NCBI GenBank assembly: GCA_963800215.1
Contig: CAWCZY010000018.1
Coordinates: 248,001 to 312,000 of the forward strand
Length of the DNA stretch: 64,000 nt
Source: JAJPKK01 sp963800215
Lineage (GTDB): Bacteria; Pseudomonadota; Alphaproteobacteria; Rhizobiales; Xanthobacteraceae
Reading direction: 5' to 3'
Of the stretch, positions 38,507-47,055 are shown piece by piece (positions within the stretch are counted from its first letter, which is position 1; every line of letters starts with the position of its first letter). Below the pieces are notes generated by a model. The model was given only the letters and a program-made list of their open reading frames with translations, was not told the DNA's origin and ran no database searches. The translations under genes and the position numbers were made by a program.

Positions 38507-39439
38507 TCAATCCTTGGGAAATTCGAGGCCCATTTCGCGGTAGCGCTCGGGGTCCTCGCTCCAGCCTTCGCGCACCTTGACGAACAGGAAGAGATGCACC
38601 GGCTTTTCGAGGATTTCGCCGATTTCCTTGCGCGCCTGCGCGCCGATCGACTTGATCGCCTGGCCGCCCTTGCCGAGCACGATCTTGCGCTGGCTCTCGC
38701 GCTCCACATAGATCGTCTGCTCGATCCGCACCGAGCCGTCCTTGCGCTCCTGCCAGGATTCGGTTTCGACCGTCGAGTGGTACGGCAATTCCTGGTGCAG
38801 CCGCAGATAGATCTTTTCCCGGGTGATTTCCGCCGCCAACGCACGCAGGGGCGCATCGGTAATCTGGTCCTCCGGATAGTGCCATGGCCCTTCCGGCACA
38901 TGGGTGGCGAGCCAGGCCTTGACCTCGCCGACGCCATTGCCGGAGAGCGCCGAGACCAGGAAGGTGGCGGCGTATTTCGCCCCTTCATTGGCGGCCGCGA
39001 CGAGGCCGAGCAGGCTCGGCTTGGCGACGAGATCGACCTTGTTGACGACGAGGATCTTCGGCATAGCGACATCGGCGAGCCTCGCGGCGATGGCAACGCT
39101 TTCATCGTCGAGGCCGCGCTTGGCGTCGATCATCAGGGCGACGACATCGGCGTCGTGCGCTCCGCTCCAGGCGGTCGCGACCATGGCGCGGTCGAGCCGG
39201 CGGCGCGGCGAGAAGATGCCCGGCGTATCCACGAAGATGAGCTGCGCATCGCCCTCGATGGCGATGCCGCGCATGACCGCGCGCGTCGTCTGCACCTTCG
39301 GGCTGACGATCGTGACCTTGGCGCCGACCAGCGCATTGACGAGGGTCGACTTGCCCACATTCGGCGCGCCGATGATGGCGACGAACCCGCAGCGCCGGCC
39401 GGGCGGCGCAACGGACGGGCCGGAATCGGTCCCGTTCAT
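38507..39439 (-). CDS. era: GTPase Era
   Basis: 310 residues. Ras-like GTPase binding 16S rRNA during 30S assembly. G1 IIGAPNVGKSTLVNAL, G3 VDTPGIF, G4 VVNKVDLV; the KH domain has the GKGGQAIKSIGAQARKEIG motif. The ATG at 39439 overlaps the rnc stop by four bases (ATGA). Upstream in-frame codons belong to rnc's antisense frames. Confidence 0.97.
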   Translation of the reverse strand: MNGTDSGPSVAPPGRRCGFVAIIGAPNVGKSTLVNALVGAKVTIVSPKVQTTRAVMRGIAIEGDAQLIFVDTPGIFSPRRRLDRAMVATAWSGAHDADVVALMIDAKRGLDDESVAIAARLADVAMPKILVVNKVDLVAKPSLLGLVAAANEGAKYAATFLVSALSGNGVGEVKAWLATHVPEGPWHYPEDQITDAPLRALAAEITREKIYLRLHQELPYHSTVETESWQERKDGSVRIEQTIYVERESQRKIVLGKGGQAIKSIGAQARKEIGEILEKPVHLFLFVKVREGWSEDPERYREMGLEFPKD

Positions 39440-40140
39440 GTGGAGGCTTCCACGCCCTCGCGGGACAGCAGCGCGGCGGCGGCGGCCTGTTCGGCGGCGC
39501 GCTTGGAGCGTCCGAGGCCTTCCGCCGGCAGCAGTTCCGGCAACAGCACGGCGACGCGGAATTGCGGATCGTGATGCGGGCCGGTGCGGGCGATCTCCCG
39601 GTAGGACGGCGTCGGCAGTCCGCGCCCCTGGGCCCATTCCTGCAGCGCGGTCTTGGGATCGCGCACCGGGCTCGCCGGCGTGCGCAGGCGCTCGCCCCAC
39701 AATTGCTCGACCACGGCCACCGCGGACTGGTAACCGCCGTCGAGAAACACCGCCCCGATCAGGGCCTCGCAGACATCGGCCAGGATCGCGATCCGCTGCC
39801 GCCCGCCGGCATTGGCCTCGGAAACCCCGAGCTTGATGGCGGCGCCGAGGTCGATGCTGCGGGCGACCTCGGCGCAGGTCTCCTTGCGCACGAGATCGGC
39901 GAGCCGGCGCGACAATTCGCCCTCGTCGGCATTGGGAAAGCCACGGAACAGGAGATCGGACACCACGAGGCCGAGCACGTGGTCGCCGAGAAATTCGAGG
40001 CGCTGGTAGCTGCCGACCCGGTTCTTGCCGCTGAGCGCCGAAATGTGGGTCAGCGCGCCGTCCAGCAGCGAAGGGTCGGCGAACACATGGCCGGTCTTCT
40101 GTTCGAGTTCACGCCTGCCGGATGCCGACCGACGGCTCAT
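39436..40140 (-). CDS. rnc: Ribonuclease III
   Basis: 234 residues. Processes rRNA and double-stranded RNA. Catalytic helix RLEFLGDHVLGLVVSDLLF, second acidic site DVCEALIGAVFLDGG, and a C-terminal dsRNA-binding domain (PKTALQEWAQGRGLPTPSY, then GRSKRAAEQAAAAALL). ATG 40140 overlaps the lepB stop by four bases; its own stop overlaps era the same way. Confidence 0.97.
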   Translation of the reverse strand: MSRRSASGRRELEQKTGHVFADPSLLDGALTHISALSGKNRVGSYQRLEFLGDHVLGLVVSDLLFRGFPNADEGELSRRLADLVRKETCAEVARSIDLGAAIKLGVSEANAGGRQRIAILADVCEALIGAVFLDGGYQSAVAVVEQLWGERLRTPASPVRDPKTALQEWAQGRGLPTPSYREIARTGPHHDPQFRVAVLLPELLPAEGLGRSKRAAEQAAAAALLSREGVEAST

Positions 40141-40889
40141 CTGACGATCGTGAACAGCCGGCTCCAACGCACCGACCACGGCCAGCTCCAGATGTGCCAG
40201 GCAGGCTCCCCGTCGCCGATCGAGAAGAAGATGAGCTGGGCACGGCCGACGAGATTTTCGAACGGCACATAGCCGACCTGGCTCAGCACGCGGCTGTCGG
40301 TCGAGTTGTCGCGGTTGTCCCCCATCATGAAATAATGGCCGGGCGGAACATTGTAGACCTGGGTGTTGTCGAGAAAACCGTTGTCCTGGAGGTCGAGCGT
40401 CTCGTAGCTCACGCCGTTGGGCAGCGTCTCGCGCCACCGTTTGACGCGCACCGAGCCGCCGTTCTCGTCATCGATGAAATCGGTGATGCGTTCGCGCTTG
40501 ACCGGCGTGCCGTTGATATGAAGCAGGCCGTCGATCATCTGGATGTGGTCGCCGGGCAGCCCGATGACGCGCTTGATGTAATCGGTGGAGTCGTCCTTCG
40601 GCAGCCGGAACACCACGACGTCGCCGCGCGCCGGCTCGTGGCCGAAGATGCGCCCGGTGAACAGCGGCGGCGACAGCGGCAGCGAATAATGGCTGTAGCC
40701 GTAGCTGTATTTGGAGACGAACAGGTAGTCCCCGATCAACAGCGTGTCCATCATCGATCCCGACGGGATGTTGAAGGGCTGGAACAGGAAGGTGCGGATC
40801 ACGAGCGCGATGATGAGGGCATGAACGATGACCCGGACGGTCTCGACGATACCACCCTCTTTGCGCTTTTCTTCACTGGACACGCTCAT
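40137..40889 (-). CDS. lepB: Signal peptidase I
   Basis: 250 residues. N-terminal membrane helix (VIVHALIIALVIRTFLFQPF), catalytic Ser in NIPSGSMMDTLLIGD, catalytic Lys in DYIKRVIGLPGD, and the GDNRDNSTDSR box. Cleaves Sec/Tat signal peptides at the periplasmic face. Start ATG 40889 (MSVSSEEKRKEGG). First gene of lepB-rnc-era with ATGA overlaps throughout; the gap to acpS upstream holds a family B palindrome. Confidence 0.96.
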   Translation of the reverse strand: MSVSSEEKRKEGGIVETVRVIVHALIIALVIRTFLFQPFNIPSGSMMDTLLIGDYLFVSKYSYGYSHYSLPLSPPLFTGRIFGHEPARGDVVVFRLPKDDSTDYIKRVIGLPGDHIQMIDGLLHINGTPVKRERITDFIDDENGGSVRVKRWRETLPNGVSYETLDLQDNGFLDNTQVYNVPPGHYFMMGDNRDNSTDSRVLSQVGYVPFENLVGRAQLIFFSIGDGEPAWHIWSWPWSVRWSRLFTIVR

Positions 40890-40965
40890 CGGCCTCTCGC
40901 CTTTCGTCTGTCGCGCCCGGAACGGAACCGTCCCGGGGTTCCGACCGGCTTGCGGCCACGTCCGC

Positions 40966-41018
40966 TTCGAGCACGATCCCGAAGGGCTGCCGCCGTTTCG
41001 GACGAGATCATGCTCGAA
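40966..41018. repeat. Dispersed palindrome, family B-like, degenerate
   Basis: TTCGAGCACGATCCCGAA on the left and TTCGGACGAGATCATGCTCG on the right form an imperfect hairpin. It resembles the GAGCATGATC repeat at 30836 with several changes. Lies in the 313-bp acpS-lepB gap, where no gene is seen. Confidence 0.6.
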
Positions 41019-41202
41019 ATCAAGGACTTGAGAGCGCTGTCCGTTTCGACGTGAAACGCCGGCGCTCCAGTGAAAATCCACGGTTCCTCAGCGAAAAACC
41101 ATTGAATCACCGCACCTTAGGAGCACCCGCAGGCAAGCGGCCGAGGTCTGCAAAAAGCCGGGAATCCCATTACTTTGTACCCGCTCGCGCGACAACGCGC
41201 AA

Positions 41203-41634
41203 TCAACTCTCCGGGTTCGGTTCGGGTTCAATCATGCCGTCCTGCACCGCCGAGATGACGACGAAAGCCTGCGCCATCGGCCATTCGTCGGTGATGGCGA
41301 GATCGATCCGGGCGGAGTGCCCCGCCGGCGTAATGGCGGCGAGCCGGCCTGCCGCCCCGCCGGTCAGGGCCATGGTCGGCCGCCCCGACGGCAGATTGAC
41401 GACCCCGAGATCGCGGAAGAACACGCCGGCGCGAAAGCCTGTTCCCAACGCCTTGGCGCAGGCCTCCTTGGCGGCAAAGCGCTTTGCATAAGTCTCCACC
41501 CGGTTGGCACGTCGCTCCGCCAGCGCGCATTCGGTCTGGGTAAAGACGCGCTGCAGGAACCGGTCGCCGTGGCGCTCGATGGTCTGCGCGATACGGCGGA
41601 TGTCGACCAAATCTGTGCCGATCCCGATGATCAC
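41203..41634 (-). CDS. acpS: Holo-[acyl-carrier-protein] synthase
   Basis: 143 residues. Transfers phosphopantetheine to acyl carrier protein. N-terminal IIGIGTDLVDIRRI with the metal-binding Asp, FTQTECALAE, and KRFAAKEACAKALGTGFR with the second metal Glu. ATG overlaps the pdxJ stop by four bases (41631-41634). Confidence 0.96.
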   Translation of the reverse strand: MIIGIGTDLVDIRRIAQTIERHGDRFLQRVFTQTECALAERRANRVETYAKRFAAKEACAKALGTGFRAGVFFRDLGVVNLPSGRPTMALTGGAAGRLAAITPAGHSARIDLAITDEWPMAQAFVVISAVQDGMIEPEPNPES

Positions 41635-42398
41635 GCAAGACGTTCCAGCTTGGCACGGCCGCGGTCCATTACCGCACGCATTCGCCGCACCGCCGCTTCG
41701 ATGCCGCCCATGATGGCTTCGCCGATCAGGAAATGCCCGATGTTGAGCTCGACGATCTCTGCCACGCCGGCGATCGCCTCCGAGGTCATATAGTCGAGGC
41801 CGTGGCCGGCATGGACCTCCAGCCCGACGCCATGGGCGAGCCCGGCGGCGGCGCGAATGCGGTCGAACTCCACGGCGGCCCGTTCGCCCTCCCTGCGGTG
41901 GACCGCCTCACACCAAGCGCCGGTGTGTATCTCGATGACGGGAACGCCGAGGGCGGCCGCCGCTTCGATCTGCCGCGCCTCCGGCGCGATGAAGAGCGAC
42001 ACCCGGATGGAAGCAGCCACCAATTCCCGCACCAGCGGGGACAAAGCGCCCGCCTGCCCCGCGGCGTCGAGCCCGCCCTCGGTGGTGCGCTCCTCGCGCC
42101 GCTCGGGCACGATGCAGGCGGCATGGGGTTTGACCCGCGTCGCGATCCCCACCATCTCGGGCGTCGCCGCCATTTCGAGGTTGAGGGGTTTGGCGATGCG
42201 CGCCTTGAGCGCTGCGATATCGGCGTCGCAGATGTGGCGGCGGTCCTCGCGCAGATGCGCGGTGATGCCGTCGGCGCCGGCGGCGACCGCGAGCTCGGCC
42301 GCGTGCAACGGATCGGGATGACGGCCGCCGCGGGCATTCCTCACGGTTGCGACGTGATCGATGTTCACGCCAAGGCGCAGATGCGGGACCGCGCTCAT
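41631..42398 (-). CDS. pdxJ: Pyridoxine 5'-phosphate synthase
   Basis: 255 residues. Ring-closing step of the DXP-dependent vitamin B6 pathway. TIM-barrel with RLGVNIDHVATVRNARGG, GADGITAHLREDRRHI, VIEIHTGAWCEA and VHAGHGLDYMTS, the phosphate-binding end. Starts 5 bp after the rsh stop, giving an rsh-pdxJ-acpS transcript. Confidence 0.97.
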   Translation of the reverse strand: MSAVPHLRLGVNIDHVATVRNARGGRHPDPLHAAELAVAAGADGITAHLREDRRHICDADIAALKARIAKPLNLEMAATPEMVGIATRVKPHAACIVPERREERTTEGGLDAAGQAGALSPLVRELVAASIRVSLFIAPEARQIEAAAALGVPVIEIHTGAWCEAVHRREGERAAVEFDRIRAAAGLAHGVGLEVHAGHGLDYMTSEAIAGVAEIVELNIGHFLIGEAIMGGIEAAVRRMRAVMDRGRAKLERLA

Positions 42399-42402
42399 GC
42401 CG

Positions 42403-44736
42403 CTAGCCGTTCACCCGTTCCGCCTTGGCGACCATGGGCTTGGCACGCAACTGGGCGATGATGGCGGTGAGGTGCTTGAGGTCGTAGACCTCGAGATCGA
42501 TGGTCATCGAGGTGAAATCCGGCGCCCGGCGGCTCATCCGGATGTTGTCGATGTTGCCGTCATGCTCGGCGATGATGCGGGCGATCTGCGCCAGCGAGCC
42601 TGGCTCGTTCACGGACTGCACGGCGATGCGGGCGGGAAACCGCTGCGGCGTCGCGCCGTCGACATCCCAGCGCACGTCGAGCCAGCGCTCTGGGGTGTCC
42701 TCGAAGTCCTTCAGGGCCGAGGATTGGATCGGATAGATCGTGATCCCCTCGCCCGGTGTCATGATGCCGACGATGCGGTCGCCGGGAACGGCGCCGCCGT
42801 CGGGGGCGAAGCTCACCGGGAGGTCGCTGTTGATGCCGCGGATCGGGATGGCGGTGCCCTTGCTCTCGCCGTCCGGAAGCTTGAACTTCACGGCCTTGCC
42901 GGTCCCAAGCCCGAACCAGCCAGGCTCCGGCTTGCGTATTCCTATCGTCGCCGCGCGCTCTTCCTTGTAGTCGGGATACATGGCGCGCACCACGTCGGTC
43001 GCCTTCATCTCGCCGCGGCCGACGGCGGCGAACACATCATCGATTGAATGGCGGGCGAGGCGCGGCAACGCGCCGATCAGCCGGTCGTCGGAGTACTCCC
43101 GCTTGGCACGCTGGCACAGGCGTTCGACGATGCGCCGGCCGAGCTCGGCATATTGGACCCGGACCGCGTGCCTGGTGGCGCGGCGGATTGCGGCGCGCGC
43201 CTTGCCGGTGACGACGAGGGATTCCCATGCCGCCGGCGGCGCCAGCTGGGCCTTCGACGTGAGCACCTCGACCTCGTCGCCGTTCTGCAGCTCCGACACC
43301 AGCGGCGCGATCTTGCCGTTGATCTTGCAGCCGATCGCCCGATTGCCGACATCGGTATGGACCGCATAGGCGAAGTCGATCGTGGTCGCCTTGCGCGGCA
43401 GCGCGATCAGCTTGCCCTTGGGGGTGAAGCAGAACACCTGGTCCTGGAACAATTCGAGCTTGGTGTGCTCGAGGAACTCCTCCGGATTGGAGCCCTCGGC
43501 GAGCAGCTCGATGGTGCGCCGCAGCCACGCATAGGCATTCGATTCCCGCGACAGCAATTCGATCGGCGACCCCTCGATGTCCTTGTAGAGCACGTGGGCG
43601 GCAATTCCGTATTCGGCGATCTCGTCCATCTCCTCGGTGCGGATCTGCAGCTCGACGCGCTGGTTGCCGGGGCCGATCACGGTGGTGTGGATCGAGCGGT
43701 AGTCGTTCTGCTTGGGCGTCGAGACGTAGTCCTTGAAGCGTCCCGGCACCACCGGCCAAGTGGTGTGGACGACGCCGAGCGCCTGATAGCATTCCGGCAC
43801 CCCCTTCACGATCACCCGGAACCCGAAAATGTCGGACAGCTGCTCGAAGCCGACCGCCTTGCGCTCCATCTTGCGCCAGATCGAATATGAACGCTTGCGC
43901 CGCCCCTTCACGTGCGCCTCGATGCCGCGGTTGGCGAGCTTGCGGAAGAGCTGCGCCTCGATCTCCGCGATCAGCCCGAGATGGCGCTCGGCGAGCGCGT
44001 CCAGCCGCTCGCTGATGACCTTGTGGGCCTCGGGATTGAGCTGGCGGAACGCCAGGCTTTCGAGCTCCTCGCGCATCTCGTACATGCCGATGCGGCCGGC
44101 CAGCGGCGCATAGATGTCGATCGTCTCCTCGGCGACGCGGCGGCGCGCTTCCGCCGGCATGTGCTCGATGGTGCGCATGTTGTGCAGGCGGTCGGCGAGC
44201 TTGACCAGGAGCACGCGCACGTCCTCGGCGATCGCCAGCAGGAGCTTGCGCAGGTTCTCCGCCTGCTTGGCCTCGCGCGAAACGAGGTCGAGCCGCTTGA
44301 GCTTGGTGAGCCCTTCGACCAGATGGCCGATGTCCTTGCCGAACAGGTGGTCGATCTCGGCGCGGGTGGTTTCGGTGTCCTCGATGGTGTCGTGCAGCAG
44401 CGCGGCGACGATGGTGGCGTCATCGAGCTTGTGGTCGGTGAGGATCGCGGCGACCTCGAGCGGGTGGGAAAAATACGGGTCGCCGGAGGCACGCTTCTGC
44501 TCGCCGTGAGCCTTCATGGCATAGACATAAGCGCGATTGAGGAGCGCCTCGTCGGTGTTGGGGTTGTATTTACGGACCCGCTCGACGAGATCGTATTGGC
44601 GCATCATCGGCTTGGCCGGCCGCGGCGCCGGCTCCGAACCCGGCACCAGGCTCGGCGCCAGGCGCTCGCGCGCCGCCCGGTTGCGCGCCTTGCCCTGCGT
44701 CTCCATTCGCGGCAGATCTGTCGACGTCTTCGTCAT
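42403..44736 (-). CDS. rsh: Bifunctional (p)ppGpp synthetase/hydrolase
   Basis: 777 residues. HD hydrolase domain (HPLEVAAILTDHKLDDATIV, LLHDTIEDTETT), synthetase domain (RVIVKGVPECYQALGVVH, STPKQNDYRSIHTTV with QIRTEEMDEIAEYG), TGS domain (CFTPKGKLIALPRKATTIDF) and a C-terminal ACT domain (NEPGSLAQIARIIAEHDGNI). It sets ppGpp levels in the stringent response. The protein carries about 43 residues before MMRQYDLVERVRKYNPN, where relatives usually begin, so the start may be the ATG at about 44607. Confidence 0.96.
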   Translation of the reverse strand: MTKTSTDLPRMETQGKARNRAARERLAPSLVPGSEPAPRPAKPMMRQYDLVERVRKYNPNTDEALLNRAYVYAMKAHGEQKRASGDPYFSHPLEVAAILTDHKLDDATIVAALLHDTIEDTETTRAEIDHLFGKDIGHLVEGLTKLKRLDLVSREAKQAENLRKLLLAIAEDVRVLLVKLADRLHNMRTIEHMPAEARRRVAEETIDIYAPLAGRIGMYEMREELESLAFRQLNPEAHKVISERLDALAERHLGLIAEIEAQLFRKLANRGIEAHVKGRRKRSYSIWRKMERKAVGFEQLSDIFGFRVIVKGVPECYQALGVVHTTWPVVPGRFKDYVSTPKQNDYRSIHTTVIGPGNQRVELQIRTEEMDEIAEYGIAAHVLYKDIEGSPIELLSRESNAYAWLRRTIELLAEGSNPEEFLEHTKLELFQDQVFCFTPKGKLIALPRKATTIDFAYAVHTDVGNRAIGCKINGKIAPLVSELQNGDEVEVLTSKAQLAPPAAWESLVVTGKARAAIRRATRHAVRVQYAELGRRIVERLCQRAKREYSDDRLIGALPRLARHSIDDVFAAVGRGEMKATDVVRAMYPDYKEERAATIGIRKPEPGWFGLGTGKAVKFKLPDGESKGTAIPIRGINSDLPVSFAPDGGAVPGDRIVGIMTPGEGITIYPIQSSALKDFEDTPERWLDVRWDVDGATPQRFPARIAVQSVNEPGSLAQIARIIAEHDGNIDNIRMSRRAPDFTSMTIDLEVYDLKHLTAIIAQLRAKPMVAKAERVNG

Positions 44737-44914
44737 GCCAATACCCTGCCGCGCGCGACGACCGCCACGGCCGCGCTCAGGATATCATGGCAAAGGCGTC
44801 GTGCAGCAAGCGTTAAGACATTTTGCGCGGACGCGGGAACTTCAGGCGACGTAATAGAAACGACAACGGCCCGGATTTTCCGGGCCGCCCGTTCGCAAAC
44901 CGAAATGATGCCCG

Positions 44915-45319
44915 CTATTCGTCGTCGTCCGGCTCCGCCGGCTCGGGGCGCTCTTCCGGAGGCGCCAAGCCTTCGAGACCCTTGAGCAGCTCTTCCTCGG
45001 TCATGCGGTCGATGGTGACTTCGGTGTCGTCGGCCTCGATGCCGCCGGCGCCGGAGATCAGCGGCACCGTCTCCGGCTCGGGCTCGTCGACCTCGACGTA
45101 TTTCTGCAGGGCATGGATCAGATCTTCCTTGAGATCGCCCGGCGAGATGGCGGCATCGGCGATTTCACGCAGCGCCACCACCGGGTTCTTGTCGTTGTCG
45201 CGGTCGATGGTGATCTGGGCGCCGGACGAAACCATGCGGGCGCGATGGCTGGCCAGCAGCACGAGCTCGAATTGGTTTTCGACCTTGTCGATGCAGTCTT
45301 CCACGGTGACGCGGGCCAT
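44915..45319 (-). CDS. rpoZ: RNA polymerase omega subunit
   Basis: 134 residues. MARVTVEDCIDKVENQFELV and LASHRARMVSSGAQI are the omega signature; an acidic C-terminal tail (EERPEPAEPDDDE) is typical of Rhizobiales. Upstream of rsh as in most relatives; the 178-bp gap to rsh has no gene. Confidence 0.97.
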   Translation of the reverse strand: MARVTVEDCIDKVENQFELVLLASHRARMVSSGAQITIDRDNDKNPVVALREIADAAISPGDLKEDLIHALQKYVEVDEPEPETVPLISGAGGIEADDTEVTIDRMTEEELLKGLEGLAPPEERPEPAEPDDDE

Positions 45320-45632
45320 GACCTCGGCACTCCTTCGCTGCGGAACCCTTGATGATTTGCGGCCTGACTATAGATTACCGCAATGCAGCGCAAGAATAAA
45401 ATCGTGGGCTGCGACCTCATCGCCACAAATTCGGCTTGGCGAAGGCGCAAACCTCTGTTAGCTCAACGCGATCGAGAGCAGGCGACTGTGATTTTCTCTG
45501 CTGCAGCGGGGGCGCGCGACAGAGCATTTTCGTGTGGCAGCCCTGTTCCCGAGCCTCGGAGCTGCTTAATATTGCTTTTGCCGGGCATTTTGGCCGTCCG
45601 ACCAATTGCCAGCCTCTAAGAAGAGAACCCCA
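45320..45632. other. Intergenic region between divergent rpoZ and NYN gene
   Basis: About 310 bp. TATAGATT-like AT-rich sequence near 45370 probably belongs to the rpoZ promoter. I looked for tmRNA or 6S-like features and saw none that I can support. Confidence 0.45.
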
Positions 45633-46298
45633 ATGTCCGTACCCAGTGAGAAGACTGCATTGTTCATTGACGGCGCCAATCTTTATGCAACCGCAAAATC
45701 GCTCGGATTCGATATAGATTACAAGCGACTGCTGCGCGAGTTCCAATCGCGCGGCTACCTCGTGCGCGCGTTTTACTACACTGCGGTTGTAGAAGATCAG
45801 GAGTATTCGTCGATCCGTCCTTTGATCGACTGGCTCGATTACAATGGTTATACGGTCGTCACCAAGGCGACCAAAGAATTCGTCGATCAGGCCGGCCGCC
45901 GCAAGGTCAAAGGCAACATGGATATCGAGCTTGCGGTCAACGCCATGGAGATCGCCGGGCACATCGACCACATGGTGCTGTTTTCCGGAGACGGCGATTT
46001 TCGTTCGCTGGTCGAGGCGGTGCAGCGGCGCGGCGTGCGGGTCACCGTCGCTTCGACGGTGTCGACCCAGCCGCCCATGGTCGCCGATGAGTTGCGGCGC
46101 CAGGCCGACGTGTTTCTCGATATCGCCGAACTGCAATCGAAAATCGGCCGTGACCCCGGCGATCGCGGCGACCGTGCGCCGCGCGAGCCGAGGGGCGAAC
46201 CACGCCAGCACACGCCCCAATTCCTGCAGCGCAGCACGGCGGCGCCGCGGGCCCCGGTCACCACGGTGGCCGATGATGACGATTTCGAAGAGGATTGA
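45633..46298 (+). CDS. NYN/LabA-type PIN-fold nuclease-like protein
   Basis: 221 residues. NYN domain with acidic residues at the expected places: ALFIDGANLYATAKSLG, KGNMDIELAVNAMEIAG and VLFSGDGDFRSLVEAVQRRG, the LabA/DUF88 pattern of a metal-dependent RNase. The C-terminal 50 residues are disordered and Arg/Pro-rich with an acidic end (DDDDFEED). ATG 45633 (MSVPSEKT). It precedes udg by 42 bp. RNA target unknown. Confidence 0.88.
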   Translation: MSVPSEKTALFIDGANLYATAKSLGFDIDYKRLLREFQSRGYLVRAFYYTAVVEDQEYSSIRPLIDWLDYNGYTVVTKATKEFVDQAGRRKVKGNMDIELAVNAMEIAGHIDHMVLFSGDGDFRSLVEAVQRRGVRVTVASTVSTQPPMVADELRRQADVFLDIAELQSKIGRDPGDRGDRAPREPRGEPRQHTPQFLQRSTAAPRAPVTTVADDDDFEED

Positions 46299-46340
46299 GT
46301 TTCGGCGCCGATCCGATCTCGACCACACAGCCGAGCAGCC

Positions 46341-47027
46341 ATGGCGGATTCGAGCTCGGACGCCGGCCGTGACTGCCCGCGGTGCCCGCGGCTCGTGGCG
46401 TTTCGCGAGGCGTGGCGGAGCCGGCAGCCGGACTGGTTCAATTCGCCGGTGCCGTCATTCGGGCCGGTCGAGGCTCGCCTCCTGATCGTCGGCCTGGCGC
46501 CGGGATTGCAGGGCGCCAACCGCACCGGCCGCCCGTTCACCGGCGACTATGCCGGCGATCTCCTCTACCGGACCCTTCTCGACTACGGCTTCGCCACCGG
46601 CGCCTACTTGGCGCGGCCGGACGACGGCCTTGCGCTACGCGATGCGCGGATCACCAACGGGGTGCGCTGCGTGCCACCGGAAAACAAGCCGAACGGCCAG
46701 GAAATCGCGCACTGCCGCGATTTCCTGCGCGCCACCATTGCGGCGATGCCGAACCTCACGGCGATCGTGGCGCTAGGGCGGATCGCCCACGACACCACCG
46801 CCGTCGCCCTAGGCCGGCGGGTGTCTTCCGTGAAATTCGGCCATGGCGCTATCCATGACGTGGCGAACGTCACAGTCTTCGACAGCTATCATTGCTCCCG
46901 CTACAACACCAATACCGGCGTGCTGACGCCGCAGATGTTCCGCGCCGTGTTTGCGGCGGTGCGCGCCCACCTCGATGCACGCAGCCACGCGGCGACGACG
47001 GCCGCGCTCGAGTGGCCCAATCCCTGA
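46341..47027 (+). CDS. Uracil-DNA glycosylase, family 5 type
   Basis: 228 residues. Removes uracil (and often other deaminated bases) from DNA. Fe-S cysteines in CPRCPRLV and further along (NGVRCVPPENKPN, AHCRDF); motif GLAPGLQGANRTGRPFTGD and the C-terminal HCSRYNTNTGVLTP fit the UdgB/family-5 group. The last 31 residues, from MFRAVFAAV, are encoded in a 76-bp sequence repeated 1.7 kb downstream. The final EWPNP comes from the inserted segment; the other copy keeps a stop right after TAAL, probably the original end. Confidence 0.9.
   Translation: MADSSSDAGRDCPRCPRLVAFREAWRSRQPDWFNSPVPSFGPVEARLLIVGLAPGLQGANRTGRPFTGDYAGDLLYRTLLDYGFATGAYLARPDDGLALRDARITNGVRCVPPENKPNGQEIAHCRDFLRATIAAMPNLTAIVALGRIAHDTTAVALGRRVSSVKFGHGAIHDVANVTVFDSYHCSRYNTNTGVLTPQMFRAVFAAVRAHLDARSHAATTAALEWPNP
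46934..47009. repeat. 76-bp direct repeat, left copy (3' end of udg)
   Basis: Begins GATGTTCCGCGCCG and ends ACGACGGCCGCGCTC. Matches 48706-48781 over 76 bp with four substitutions (46948, 46968, 46970, 46979) and no indel. Encodes the C-terminal part of the glycosylase. Confidence 0.95.
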
Positions 47028-47055
47028 AATCCCTGGGTATTCCGAAGCCTGCATC

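Noticed and set aside
45320..45632. tmRNA or 6S RNA gene between rpoZ and the NYN gene
   Set aside because: No tag-peptide coding segment, tRNA-like ends or long bulged hairpin could be found by eye.
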